Assembly (NCBI GenBank): GCA_964596245.1
Contig: CAZQSK010000001.1
Coordinates: 118,915-182,914, forward strand
Source of the DNA: RHKK01 sp964596245
Lineage (GTDB): Bacteria > Patescibacteriota > Patescibacteriia > 2-12-FULL-60-25
DNA length: 64,000 nt
Direction of reading: 5' to 3'
In this document: in pieces, positions 42,206-50,840 of the stretch
How the letters are laid out: each line of letters begins with the position of its first letter
Position numbering within the stretch: position 1 is the first letter of the stretch
The notes under the pieces: generated by a model
Databases searched by the model: none
What the model was told of the DNA's origin: nothing
The model's input: only the letters and a program-made list of their open reading frames with translations
Translations under genes and position numbers: made by a program

Positions 42206-42280
42206 TGGTAGCTCCTAGGGGAATCGAACCCCTGTTAACGGCTTGAAAAGCCGCTGTCCTAACCGTTAGACGAAGGAGCC
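42206..42280 (-). tRNA. tRNA-Glu (anticodon UUC)
   Basis: Acceptor GGCTCCT pairs with AGGAGCT (terminal G-U), discriminator A, CCA encoded. Loop TTTTCAA gives UUC; D-arm CGTCTAACGGTTAGGAC and T-loop GGTTCGATTCC are standard. Confidence 0.95.
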
Positions 42281-42339
42281 TCAATGCAATTTGCGCTGCT
42301 GATATTAGGCGAAAAAAAGGCATACGTCAAGCCCTATGT

Positions 42340-42345
42340 TACACT
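42340..42345 (+). promoter_or_regulatory. Extended -10 box of the P-type ATPase gene
   Basis: TGT-TACACT, nine bases before ATG 42355. Confidence 0.5.
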
Positions 42346-42354
42346 TTGCCTAGC

Positions 42355-44898
42355 ATGAAACCGCATATCAACCATCCTTGGTCCGAACGTCCCGATGAGG
42401 TCATTCGGCAAGTGAACGGAAGCAACCAAGGGCTTTCCGAATCTGAAGCTGCCAGTCGATTAGCGGAGCATGGGGCAAATCGTATTCCCGAACGAACACG
42501 CGCCACGACGGTAGAGCTCATCTTGAAGCAAATCAAAAGCCCGTTGATTGGAATCCTTCTGATCGCCGCCGCCATCACATTCGCTTTGCATGAATACGTA
42601 AACATGGGCGTGTTGCTGGCCACCATCTTCGTAAACGTAGCTCTTGGCTTTTGGCAGGAGAATAAGGCGGAGGCGGTTTTGGAGGCGCTGAAGAAATACA
42701 CCCGTACACATGCCCGCGTGCGCCGTGACGGTAAAGAACGTGAGATAGACGCAGAAGAACTGGTCGTCGGCGACGTTGTACGCCTCACCGCCGGTCTGCG
42801 CGTTCCGGCTGATGCGCGCGTTTTGGCAACCAGCGGCCTTCAGGTGGATGAATCCATTCTCACGGGAGAATCGTTGCCTGAAAATAAGGATGCGGCGCCA
42901 GTGGATGCGGCGGCTCCGGTCGCAGATCGGACATCTATACTCTTCGGCGGAACCTTGGTAGTCCAAGGCATCGTCGACGCGGTCGTCGTGGCGACGGGCG
43001 CAGACATGGAATTCGGTCGTATCGCATCTTTGGTGGGCGGAGAAGAACGCGAAACCACTCCCCTGCAAAAAGCCGTTGCTGCCTTTGCCCGTCAGGCCTC
43101 ATTCGGTTTGGTTGTATTGTGTATCCTTTTGTTCGCGATCGGCGCCGCATCCGGCCGAGACCCGCAAGAAATGTTCTTCATCGCGGTGGCCGTCGCTGTT
43201 TCGGCCGTGCCTGAAGGCCTGCCCGTTGCCCTAACGGTCATTCTGGCGAGCGGTGTAGAGCGCCTGGCGCGCCGCCAAGGCGTCGTCCGTAAACTTCTGG
43301 CCGCTGAGACGCTGGGCTCAACCAGCCTCATCCTGACGGATAAAACGGGCACTCTGACCTTGGCCCACATGTCGCTCACGGATATCCATCCGATGAAGAC
43401 GGAAGACGGAGAGAATGAGCGTTTGTTGCGTGATGCGGTGCTGGCAACGGATATTGTCATCGAGAATCCCACCGACGAACCGGCCCGTTGGCGTACCCTT
43501 GGAAAAGCCATGGAAGAATCGCTCGTACGTGATGCCGCCGTGCGCGGCGTTCGTTTACCGGAGCTGGTGAACAAATACAAATTCAAAAACCGCATCCCAT
43601 TTAACTCCGTACGAAAATATGGGGGCGTCACGCTTCAAACCAAGGAAGGAACAAAGGACATTCTCCTTGGAGCACCGGATGTTCTAGCCGCGTTATGCGA
43701 TTTGCCAGAAGCAGAAGAACACGCGCTCCTCGTAAAGATCGAAACGCATACGCAAACCGGCGCTCGATTGCTTGGCGTCGCTCGTCGCGAAAACGGAAAG
43801 ATGGAATTTGCCGGCTGGCTCGCCTTCCGTGATCCGTTGCGACCAGGGGTGGATGAAGCGTTGCGTCGTATCACCGAAAGTGGCGTAAAAACAGCGATGG
43901 TGACCGGTGACCATCCGGGCACCGCCGTATCGATTGCTCAAACGCTTGGCTTAATGGACGGGAATGATGGCGTTTTGACCGGCATTGAAATAGATCAGCT
44001 CGACAATACGGCCCTACTCGCTCGATTGCCCTCAATTAGCGTATTTGCTCGCACAACGCCGGAACACAAACTACGTTTGGTACAGCTGTATCAGGCCCGC
44101 GGCGAGGTGGTGGCGGTCACAGGTGACGGCGTAAACGACGCTCCTGCCCTGCGCGCCGCCGATGTGGGTGTGGCGATGGGGTCTGGTACCGATGCAGCCA
44201 AGGCGGCGTCCGATCTCATTATTTTGGATGACAATTTCAGCACCATTGTCGCCGCCGTTGAGGAAGGTCGTCGCATTCTCGACAACATTCGCAAAGCGCT
44301 CAGCTATCTTCTCTCGAATGCATTCGGTGAACTTGTGTTGATTGGCGGCTCCATTATCTTCGGCTTCCCGCTGCCGCTCACCGCGATTCAAATTTTGTAT
44401 GTGAACTTTTTCTCCGATAGTTTTCCCGCTGTCGCGTATGCATTCGAGCATATCGCCGACTCCGATCGACGTCAGCCTCGCTACGCAGGACAACTCCTCG
44501 ACCGTCGCGCGCGCTTCATCGTGTTTGTGATCGGTCTCATTTCCAGCATCTCCCTCTTCGTGATCTACGCGACGCTGTTGAATGCGGGCTTTGAAAGAAT
44601 CTTGGTTCACTCCTTTGTCTTCATGGCTTTTGGAACCTACACATTGTTCGTCTCGCTCTCGCTTCGTTCATTGCGCAAACCGCTTTGGACCTATGGCCCA
44701 TTCGGCAATAAGCCATTAGCCGTCGGTGTACTCATTGGTCTTGGGCTGATGATCGGCGCCATCTATCTCCCCTGGTTAAATGGCGTACTCGGTACGGTTC
44801 CGCTCGCTTGGCCGTGGGTCTTGGGCGTGATTGGCTTTGGAGCTGCCAACATCGGCTTGGTCGAAATCACCAAACACATGTTCCGAAAGATGGATTAA
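42355..44898 (+). CDS. P2-type cation-transporting ATPase (calcium-type)
   Basis: 847 residues. All P-type motifs are intact: N-terminal cation-ATPase domain, actuator LTGESLP, transmembrane site PEGLP in helix 4, phosphorylation loop DKTGTLT (Asp329), TGDHPG, and hinge TGDGVNDAPALRAADVGVAMG. A C-terminal helix bundle with LSNAFGELVLIGG and ILYVNFFSDSFPA is like PacL-type calcium pumps. It most likely exports Ca2+; Na+/K+ or Mg2+ specificity is not excluded. This intact pump contrasts with the eroded ATPase at 10856. Confidence 0.92.
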   Translation: MKPHINHPWSERPDEVIRQVNGSNQGLSESEAASRLAEHGANRIPERTRATTVELILKQIKSPLIGILLIAAAITFALHEYVNMGVLLATIFVNVALGFWQENKAEAVLEALKKYTRTHARVRRDGKEREIDAEELVVGDVVRLTAGLRVPADARVLATSGLQVDESILTGESLPENKDAAPVDAAAPVADRTSILFGGTLVVQGIVDAVVVATGADMEFGRIASLVGGEERETTPLQKAVAAFARQASFGLVVLCILLFAIGAASGRDPQEMFFIAVAVAVSAVPEGLPVALTVILASGVERLARRQGVVRKLLAAETLGSTSLILTDKTGTLTLAHMSLTDIHPMKTEDGENERLLRDAVLATDIVIENPTDEPARWRTLGKAMEESLVRDAAVRGVRLPELVNKYKFKNRIPFNSVRKYGGVTLQTKEGTKDILLGAPDVLAALCDLPEAEEHALLVKIETHTQTGARLLGVARRENGKMEFAGWLAFRDPLRPGVDEALRRITESGVKTAMVTGDHPGTAVSIAQTLGLMDGNDGVLTGIEIDQLDNTALLARLPSISVFARTTPEHKLRLVQLYQARGEVVAVTGDGVNDAPALRAADVGVAMGSGTDAAKAASDLIILDDNFSTIVAAVEEGRRILDNIRKALSYLLSNAFGELVLIGGSIIFGFPLPLTAIQILYVNFFSDSFPAVAYAFEHIADSDRRQPRYAGQLLDRRARFIVFVIGLISSISLFVIYATLLNAGFERILVHSFVFMAFGTYTLFVSLSLRSLRKPLWTYGPFGNKPLAVGVLIGLGLMIGAIYLPWLNGVLGTVPLAWPWVLGVIGFGAANIGLVEITKHMFRKMD

Positions 44899-44900
44899 GA

Positions 44901-44926
44901 AAAAGACCGCTACTTAGCGGTCTTTG
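44901..44926 (+). terminator. Terminator of the P-type ATPase gene
   Basis: Stem AAAGACCGC / GCGGTCTTT; it lies partly inside the 3' end of the convergent trmD. Confidence 0.7.
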
Positions 44927-45557
44927 GATGTCCTTTTCGCCATTCCTCGATCTTTTTGTGATTGCCTGAAAGCAACACTTCCGGAACCTTCCACTTCTTG
45001 TAGACCTCTGGTCGCGTGTATTGCGGGAAGCTTCCATGCACCTCTTCGAGCGACTCTCCCTTACCGAGTACACCTGGTATATGTCGGGACACGGCGTCAG
45101 CCATCACCATCGCGGCCAGCTCGCCGCCTGTGAGCACATAATCCCCGATCGAGAATTCTTCATCGACCAAGTGCTGTGCGACGCGCTCGTCGACACCTTC
45201 ATAACGTCCGCACAAAAACACGAGACGATCATACTTTGCCAAACGCATTGCATCAGCTTGAGTGAATGGCTTGCCTTGCGCGCTGGTCAAAATCACGCGC
45301 GACTTCTTTTTCAACTTGAGCGACTTCAGCGCTTTATCAAACGGCTCAACCTTCATCACCATGCCGGGACCGCCGCCAAACGGCTTATCATCCACCGTGT
45401 TGTGTTTGTCGGTCGTCCACTTACGCAATTGATGCACGGCAAACTTCAACGCCCCGCTTTTTGCTCCGCGTCCCAAAATAGAACCGGATAGATAAGGCAT
45501 CACCATCTCCGGAAAGATGGTGATGATATCAATCTGCAAGGCTTTGCGTTTTGCCAT
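44910..45557 (-). CDS. trmD: tRNA (guanine37-N1)-methyltransferase TrmD
   Basis: 215 residues, slightly shorter than the usual 230-250. SPOUT knot motifs are intact: IDIITIFPEM at the N-terminus, DDKPFGGGPGMVMK, LCGRYEGVDERV and SIGDYVLTGGELAAM, with LSGNHKKIEEWR at the C-terminus. It makes m1G37, preventing frameshifts. The start overlaps the KH-protein stop by one base (45557), so the pair is coupled. The usual rpsP-KH-rimM-trmD order is broken: rpsP is divergent and rimM is absent here. Confidence 0.96.
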   Translation of the reverse strand: MAKRKALQIDIITIFPEMVMPYLSGSILGRGAKSGALKFAVHQLRKWTTDKHNTVDDKPFGGGPGMVMKVEPFDKALKSLKLKKKSRVILTSAQGKPFTQADAMRLAKYDRLVFLCGRYEGVDERVAQHLVDEEFSIGDYVLTGGELAAMVMADAVSRHIPGVLGKGESLEEVHGSFPQYTRPEVYKKWKVPEVLLSGNHKKIEEWRKGHPKTAK

Positions 45558-45946
45558 TAGATGCCGAGGTCGGACAAATCGTCATCGGATACAAGACCCG
45601 AATCTCCGTGCACGCGTACGGTACGCGGTGCTTCACCTTCTGCTGCGGCCGGGGCCATGGTGGCCTTCTTCTCCTGATGCTGACGGCGGAGTTCTTCCGG
45701 TTCAAAAATCACCATGCTGACGCGGGCATCGTCCTTTGCGCCAACGATTTTGAGGAGGATACGGAGCGCGCGAGCCGTCTGGCCCTGGCGCCCAATGATG
45801 TATCCCATGTCCTCAGGATTCACGTGAAGCGTGATTTTCACGCCACGATCATCGATTTCACGGGTGGTCTTCACGTCTTCCGGGTGGTTGACGAGAGATT
45901 TCACGACGTACTCAAGAAACTGCTGGTCCTTCTGCATGTCTGCCAT
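45557..45946 (-). CDS. KH-domain RNA-binding protein (KhpA/YlqC-like)
   Basis: 129 residues. One KH domain: LEYVVKSLVNHPEDVKTTRE, then the core with GYIIGRQGQTARALRILL (GxxG loop GRQG). An extra C-terminal tail of about 50 residues (Glu/Lys and Ala-rich, then acidic) is not present in the 75-80-residue KhpA proteins. KhpA acts with KhpB in RNA metabolism and cell elongation in Gram-positives. The gene lies next to trmD, as in many bacteria. Confidence 0.88.
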   Translation of the reverse strand: MADMQKDQQFLEYVVKSLVNHPEDVKTTREIDDRGVKITLHVNPEDMGYIIGRQGQTARALRILLKIVGAKDDARVSMVIFEPEELRRQHQEKKATMAPAAAEGEAPRTVRVHGDSGLVSDDDLSDLGI

Positions 45947-46022
45947 ATCGGCTGAATCTTGACCCCGTAAAACGGGGTCGGCTAACGAGTAATGCCCGTG
46001 AGGGGCTGGCTACAGTATAGCA
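45947..46022 (-). promoter_or_regulatory. Promoter and hairpin leader of the KH-trmD operon
   Basis: Extended -10 TGC-TATACT at 46014-46022 on the minus strand, followed by a leader of about 60 bases containing a perfect hairpin GACCCCGT / ACGGGGTC (45961-45979, three-base loop) close to the KH start codon. There is no U-tract after it, so it is more likely a translational or stability element than a terminator. Confidence 0.5.
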
Positions 46023-46045
46023 TTCTTGGCCGAAAAAGGCTAATC

Positions 46046-46074
46046 TTGACGTTTTTCGCTAACTTCTGTAGTGT
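46046..46074 (+). promoter_or_regulatory. Promoter of rpsP
   Basis: TTGACG, 17-base spacer, TAGTGT, back to back with the KH-trmD promoter. Confidence 0.7.
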
Positions 46075-46077
46075 CTT

Positions 46078-46163
46078 GCCCATGCTCTATGGGCTCTCCT
46101 CTGGCGAGGAATCCCACCGGTAGCCCCGCTACCACCCATTCCTATTCATAATTACCCCTAAAC
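46078..46163 (+). promoter_or_regulatory. Leader of rpsP with three consecutive hairpins
   Basis: GCCCAT / ATGGGC (46078-46094), TCCTC / GAGGA (46097-46110) and GGTAG / CTACC (46119-46133), then about 30 unpaired A/C/T-rich bases to the ATG with no Shine-Dalgarno. Confidence 0.5.
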
Positions 46164-46478
46164 ATGTTGACCATCCGTTTGACCCGTATCGGCAAGAAGA
46201 AGCAGCCCCAGTATCGCTTCATTGTCTCTGAAAAGGCTCGTGACCCGTGGGGCAAGGCCTTGGAGATTCTCGGCAACTTCGAACCGCGTATGAACCCGCC
46301 GAAGCTGACCTTGAACAAGGAACGTATCAGCTACTGGCTCTCCAAGGGCGCCCAGACCTCGGACACCGTGCGCAACATCCTCATCAACGAGGGTTTGATC
46401 AAGGGTGAGAAGCGCCTCATGGTGCAGATCTCGACCAAGCGCAAGGAGAAGCTCGCCAAAAAGGCGGCTACGGCCTAA
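46164..46478 (+). CDS. rpsP: Ribosomal protein S16
   Basis: 104 residues. MLTIRLTRIGKKKQPQYRFIVSE is the standard S16 start, followed by DPWGKALEILGNFEPR and ISYWLSKGAQTSDTVRNIL, with a Lys-rich tail. 30S assembly protein. Codons are AAG- and CTG/CTC-rich, as for other highly expressed host genes, which shows that some GC-ending bias is normal here, but GAG is not exclusive as in the islands. Confidence 0.97.
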   Translation: MLTIRLTRIGKKKQPQYRFIVSEKARDPWGKALEILGNFEPRMNPPKLTLNKERISYWLSKGAQTSDTVRNILINEGLIKGEKRLMVQISTKRKEKLAKKAATA

Positions 46479-46480
46479 GC

Positions 46481-46516
46481 AAAAAAACATCCCCTCACGG
46501 GGGTGTTTTTTTTATT
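46481..46516. terminator. Bidirectional terminator
   Basis: Stem AACATCCCC / GGGGTGTT with loop TCACG and long A and T runs, between rpsP and smc. Confidence 0.85.
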
Positions 46517-48716
46517 CTTTACCCGGCTTGAGCTGTTCGAAGTTCACCGAGAGAAGCTGCGAGACACCGTCATCACCCATGGTCACGCCATAGAGCACAT
46601 TCGCTTGAGCCATGGTCGCACGGTTATGTGTCACGACGACGAATTGCGTCTTGTCAGCGAGCGTGGCGATGATCTCGGCGAATTTGCGTGAGTTGCTTTC
46701 GTCGAGGGCCGCATCTACTTCATCGAGCACCACGAATGGCGACGGGTTCGTAGCCATGATGGCACAGATCAATGCGATCGATGTCAGCGCGCGCTCTCCA
46801 CCGGACAACAACGCGATTGACTTCGCGCGCTTTCCCGGCGGCGTGGCCGTGATTTCAATACCGGCCACCTCACCTTCTTTTGGCATGCTGAGTACATTCC
46901 CCTCTTCATCGACTTCCGGTTCGGGCTGCACCTCAACAAGAGTCGCGTCACCACCGCCGAATAGCTTCTGGAAATACACGCCGAATTCTTTGTCGAGTTT
47001 GCGGAAGGCTGTGGCGCTACGCTCGCGAATTGTGCTGTCGAGCTCTTCGACAACCGTTTCAAGCGCGATGATGCCCTGACGCAAGTCTTCGACTTGTTTG
47101 GAAAGAAAGTCGTAGCGCTCTTTGATATCGCCGTGCTCTTTCACGGTTTCCGGATCAATGCCGCCGATCCATTCCAATTGCGAACGCAATTTCTGAATGC
47201 GAGCCTGTGCATCCGAACCGGGAGCTGGACCGACTTTGCCGGATTCAAGCTCAGCCTCAACATGCGGCGCATGCATGCGAATGTCGGCAAGCAATGCATC
47301 ACGACGCGTTTCCAAACGCGCGAGCTCAACCGAGGCTTCACCGGCTTTGCGCTCCAAGCTCTGCGCTTCGGCGCGCTTCTGCATCAAGTCATGCTGCGTC
47401 TTAAAGATCTCCGAACGCTTGGCATCCTCCTTGCTATTCCAGGCTTCAAGCGCGGCCTCGGCTTCGGCCGCTTTGGCGGCCAGCTTGGCCGTTTCTGCGG
47501 CGATTTCCTTCAATTCCTTCTCAAATTCAGGATCCTTCGGTTCCTCCTTGGTCGGCTCAGGCGCCGGACGCTGAAGCTTAGACACGAGATCGCTGCTGGA
47601 TTCACGAAGAGCCGCTGCGAGGTTACGCACCTTATCGATATTCGGCTCTTTCTTGGCGAGTTCGTCGTTCAACTCCTCATGCTTGTCGCGCAGACTTTCG
47701 ATGGTCTCGATGATCTTTGACAAAGGCAAAGGCGACCACGGCTTTTCGGCACGCACGGCGGCCACGGCTTTCTTGGTTTCCAATTTCAATTCGCGTTCAC
47801 GCAACAAGGCTTTTGATGCTGCAATCTCGTCCATCGCGCTGCGTAATTCGCGGAAACCGTCACCGCGCGGTGTCGCTTTTTCCAATTCCGTGAGCTGACT
47901 CTCTAAACGCTTGGCCTCTTCTTCGAGTTTTGCTTCGGCCGACTTCGCTTCATTCAAACGGTTTTGAACCACACCAAGCCCTTCGGTCAATGTCGCCCAT
48001 TCATGTCCGTAAAATCCCTTCTCAAGCTCATGCAGTTCTTTCTCAACCGTCTCACGCTCGGCCAAGCGCTTCACCTGTCGCTCCAATGAATTGAGACGCG
48101 GACCGATTTCCGACAGGATTTGCTCGGTTTGCACCAAGTTTTTGCGCGAGTCATCAATCTTGTTCATCGCATTCCCACGCTTGAGCTGAAACGGACGCAA
48201 ACCAAACGCTTCATCAAAAAATTCCTTGCGCTCAGCCGGTGATGCAACCAGCACCGCATCCACCATGCCCTGACCGATAACCGAATAGGTGCGCTGACCA
48301 ATGCCACACTGAGCAAGAAGCAACGCAACGTCGGTCAGACGTGCGGCTTGGCGATTCACTTCATATTCCGATTGTCCGTCACGATACAAACGACGGGTGA
48401 CGGCGATCTCCCCCATTTCCAATCCTTCGATCTTGCCGTCGTTCTCCATGATCATCGTCACCTCGGCGAAACCGGAGCGCGCACGCTTTTCAGAACCAGA
48501 AAAAATAACGTCTTCGGATTTCTTTCCGCGCAGAAGTTTCAAACTCTGTTCACCCATCACCCAACGGATGGCGTCAGCGATGTTCGATTTTCCCGACCCG
48601 TTCGGGCCGACAATGCCGGTTACACCGCGGCGTCCTGAGGCATCAGGAACAAATTCGACGACGGTCTTTTGGGCAAAGGTTTTAAAGCCTTGAATCTCCA
48701 GTCGCTTCAAATACAT
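46512..48716 (-). CDS. smc: Short SMC-family ATPase apparently lacking the hinge
   Basis: 734 residues versus about 1150-1200 for bacterial SMC. The N-terminal head is intact: LKRLEIQGFKTFA, Walker A VGPNGSGKSN (about 37-45), FSGSEKRARSGFAEV, and GIGQRTYSVIGQGMVDAVL with SPAERKEFFDEAFGL. The C-terminal head is intact: signature LSGGERALTS (about 637) and Walker B VVLDEVDAALD (about 673), then TQFVVVTHNR. Between about 170 and 560 there is only coiled-coil-like sequence with a Pro-rich break near 380-400 (RPAPEPTKEEPKDP); I see none of the Gly-rich hinge motifs. Chromosome organisation is presumed, but the dimerisation mode must differ. No scpA/scpB nearby. Confidence 0.85.
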   Translation of the reverse strand: MYLKRLEIQGFKTFAQKTVVEFVPDASGRRGVTGIVGPNGSGKSNIADAIRWVMGEQSLKLLRGKKSEDVIFSGSEKRARSGFAEVTMIMENDGKIEGLEMGEIAVTRRLYRDGQSEYEVNRQAARLTDVALLLAQCGIGQRTYSVIGQGMVDAVLVASPAERKEFFDEAFGLRPFQLKRGNAMNKIDDSRKNLVQTEQILSEIGPRLNSLERQVKRLAERETVEKELHELEKGFYGHEWATLTEGLGVVQNRLNEAKSAEAKLEEEAKRLESQLTELEKATPRGDGFRELRSAMDEIAASKALLRERELKLETKKAVAAVRAEKPWSPLPLSKIIETIESLRDKHEELNDELAKKEPNIDKVRNLAAALRESSSDLVSKLQRPAPEPTKEEPKDPEFEKELKEIAAETAKLAAKAAEAEAALEAWNSKEDAKRSEIFKTQHDLMQKRAEAQSLERKAGEASVELARLETRRDALLADIRMHAPHVEAELESGKVGPAPGSDAQARIQKLRSQLEWIGGIDPETVKEHGDIKERYDFLSKQVEDLRQGIIALETVVEELDSTIRERSATAFRKLDKEFGVYFQKLFGGGDATLVEVQPEPEVDEEGNVLSMPKEGEVAGIEITATPPGKRAKSIALLSGGERALTSIALICAIMATNPSPFVVLDEVDAALDESNSRKFAEIIATLADKTQFVVVTHNRATMAQANVLYGVTMGDDGVSQLLSVNFEQLKPGKE

Positions 48717-48779
48717 AGCTCGGGCACATGGTAGCGACCTTTTGACCCCCGCGCCAGCCTAGGGCAATATGCGGGAAGT

Positions 48780-49130
48780 ATGGCGAATTTCCGCATGGAA
48801 GCCGGTTTCGAGCATTTGCGCGAAGCTATGGCCGAAACCCTCACCGAAGTCGTGGAATTCCCACGCGGCGTTTTGGTGACCGTTTTGGGAGCCAAAATCA
48901 CGGCCAACACGGCCCATGCTCGCATCGAGCTCTCGGTCTTCCCGGAAACGGCTCAAGATGACGTTCGTAAAACCCTTGATCGATATCAGCAGGATATTAA
49001 GGAAGGCTTGGCCGAACGCCTGCGTTTGCGCCGTATTCCGCGTCTCCACTATGTGTTTAATGGGATTGAAGCCGAGGCTGCCAAGATCGAACAGGCTTTG
49101 CATGAAATGAAGCAAAAGGGCGAGCTCTAG
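48780..49130 (+). CDS. rbfA: Ribosome-binding factor A
   Basis: 116 residues. Type-II KH fold with the RbfA pattern: EHLREAMAETLTEVVEFPRGVLVTV, ITANTAHARIELSVFP, an LDRYQQDIKEGLAERLRLRRIPRLHYVF segment, and a C-terminal helix with IEQALHEM. It matures the 16S 5' end and is needed at low temperature. The nrnA gene follows after a separate promoter, an order seen in many bacteria. Confidence 0.88.
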   Translation: MANFRMEAGFEHLREAMAETLTEVVEFPRGVLVTVLGAKITANTAHARIELSVFPETAQDDVRKTLDRYQQDIKEGLAERLRLRRIPRLHYVFNGIEAEAAKIEQALHEMKQKGEL

Positions 49131-49132
49131 GG

Positions 49133-49161
49133 TTGACGGGACTGGCGTTTTAGGCTAAGGT
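49133..49161 (+). promoter_or_regulatory. Promoter of nrnA
   Basis: TTGACG, 17-base spacer, TAAGGT; the start codon is 12 bases after the -10. Confidence 0.7.
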
Positions 49162-49173
49162 AGGCCGTTCCCT

Positions 49174-50142
49174 ATGGACGATAACAAGGCCAAGTTTACG
49201 CAACTTTTCGACGCTTTGCAGATGGCCAAGCGCGTCCTTGTGATTGGCGACGGTAAACCCGACGGCGACTCCATGGGCTCTTCGACCGCCCTCTATAACT
49301 GGCTTAAGCGCGAAGGCAAAGACGCGACGCTTTTCATGTCCGTGGCTACACCCAAGAACTTCCTCTTTTTGGATGGTGTGCGTGACTTCACCACTGACCC
49401 AACTGTTTTCGATCAGGCTTACGATGTTGTGGTCTCGCTTGATGCGAGCGAACCGGGAGCCGGTGGCTTTAAGGACCTCACTCCCCGCTTGCCGGCTGGA
49501 TATCTGTTTGCAAACTTGGATCACCATGTCACGAATACCAATTTCGGCCATTTGAATCTCGTACTCACGACCGCGTCTTCGACCTGTGAAGTCGTGTATC
49601 GTTTTTTCGAAGCCAACAAAGTAAAACTCGATCATCGCATGGCCACGTCGTTGCTGACCGGGCTTTGCACCGACACCTCGCATTTCACCAATCCCGCGAC
49701 AAACGCCAAAGCAATTGAAGCAGCAGCAGTCTGCAGTGCATCGGGTGCACGCTTCACCGACATCTTGAAATATCTTGTGAAGAATAAGTCGGTGATGGGT
49801 TTGCGCTTGTGGGGCGTTGGTCTTTCACGTTTAAAATACGACAAAGAACGTGATCTCACCGTCACCTATTTCCTGTTAAAAGATTTAGAAAAAATTCCGG
49901 GCGCAGATGAAGCCATCGAAGGCGTCTCCAACTTCTTGAATGCCGTGTGCGCTGATGCGGACACCTTCATGGTCTTGCGTGAAAAAGCCGATGGCACGGT
50001 TAAAGGCTCGATTCGCAGCATCAGCCGCGATATCTCAATTCTGGCACAATCCCTGGGCGGCGGAGGCCATAAAAAGGCCGCAGGCTTTAGTCAGAAGGGC
50101 CATATTGAAGTCAAAGACGGCCTGCCAGTGATCGTCGCTTAA
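49174..50142 (+). CDS. nrnA: DHH-family phosphoesterase (NrnA-like oligoribonuclease / pAp phosphatase)
   Basis: 322 residues. DHH domain with motif I GKPDGDSMGSS, motif II VSLDASEPG, the namesake NLDHHVTNTNFG and motif IV LCTDTSHF; DHHA1 domain with GSIRSI and GGGGHKKAAGF. It degrades nanoRNA and may dephosphorylate pAp. In motif I the usual His before N-PDGD is replaced (GDGKPDGD), removing one possible metal ligand; activity may still be supported by the remaining Asp residues. Confidence 0.88.
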   Translation: MDDNKAKFTQLFDALQMAKRVLVIGDGKPDGDSMGSSTALYNWLKREGKDATLFMSVATPKNFLFLDGVRDFTTDPTVFDQAYDVVVSLDASEPGAGGFKDLTPRLPAGYLFANLDHHVTNTNFGHLNLVLTTASSTCEVVYRFFEANKVKLDHRMATSLLTGLCTDTSHFTNPATNAKAIEAAAVCSASGARFTDILKYLVKNKSVMGLRLWGVGLSRLKYDKERDLTVTYFLLKDLEKIPGADEAIEGVSNFLNAVCADADTFMVLREKADGTVKGSIRSISRDISILAQSLGGGGHKKAAGFSQKGHIEVKDGLPVIVA

Positions 50143-50158
50143 TTAGCACTCATCAAAC

Positions 50159-50186
50159 TTGACTGCTAAAACGGCTCTGCTATCCT
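50159..50186 (+). promoter_or_regulatory. Promoter of clpP, leaderless
   Basis: TTGACT, 16-base spacer, TATCCT, then only seven bases to ATG 50194: the clearest complete leaderless promoter in the window. Confidence 0.75.
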
Positions 50187-50193
50187 ATCCCCT

Positions 50194-50805
50194 ATGAACC
50201 CCTACACTCTCTCCAATATCGATCCGAAGAATTGGCTTATCCCGACCGTCATCGAAAAGACGCACATGGGTGAACGAGCGTATGACATTTACTCGCGCTT
50301 GTTGAAGGACCGCATCATCATGCTCGGAACGGCTATTGATGATGAAGTCGCGAACGTCGTGGTTGCCCAGCTCTTGTTTCTTGAGAGCCAGGATAAGGAA
50401 AAGGACATCAAGCTCTACATCAACTCGCCGGGTGGCTCAGTGACCGCCGGTCTCGCCATCTACGACACGATGCAGCTCATCAAGCCGGATGTTTCGACCA
50501 TCTGTATCGGCATGGCCGCCTCCATGGGCGCCGTATTGCTCGCCGGTGGTGCCAAGGGCAAACGCTTTGCTCTCCCCAACTCTGAAGTCATGATTCACCA
50601 GGTTTTGGGAGGATTCCAGGGTCAGGCGACGGACATCAAGATTCACGCCGAGCGTATTCTCCAGACCAAGGCCAGCTTGAACAAGATTCTCGCCAAGCAC
50701 ACGGGTCAGCCGCTCAAGAAGATCGAGGACGACACGGAACGCGACAACTTCATGGAAGCTGAAGAAGCAGTGAAGTACGGATTGGTCGACAAGATCGTGA
50801 AATAA
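50194..50805 (+). CDS. clpP: ATP-dependent Clp protease proteolytic subunit
   Basis: 203 residues. Catalytic Ser110 in GMAASMGA, His135 in VMIHQ, and the Asp of DTERDNF complete the triad. N-terminal gate region PTVIEKTHMGERAYDIYSRLLKDRIIMLG and INSPGGSVTAG are typical. It forms the tetradecameric chamber fed by ClpC/ClpX-type unfoldases, such as the one at the left edge of this window. A terminator follows the stop. Confidence 0.97.
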   Translation: MNPYTLSNIDPKNWLIPTVIEKTHMGERAYDIYSRLLKDRIIMLGTAIDDEVANVVVAQLLFLESQDKEKDIKLYINSPGGSVTAGLAIYDTMQLIKPDVSTICIGMAASMGAVLLAGGAKGKRFALPNSEVMIHQVLGGFQGQATDIKIHAERILQTKASLNKILAKHTGQPLKKIEDDTERDNFMEAEEAVKYGLVDKIVK

Positions 50806-50840
50806 AAAAAACATCCCGCGAAAGCGGGGTGTTTTTTATT
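50804..50840. terminator. Bidirectional terminator
   Basis: Stem AACATCCCGC / GCGGGgTGTT with loop GAAA and flanking A and T runs, between convergent clpP and the SpoIID gene. Confidence 0.85.
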
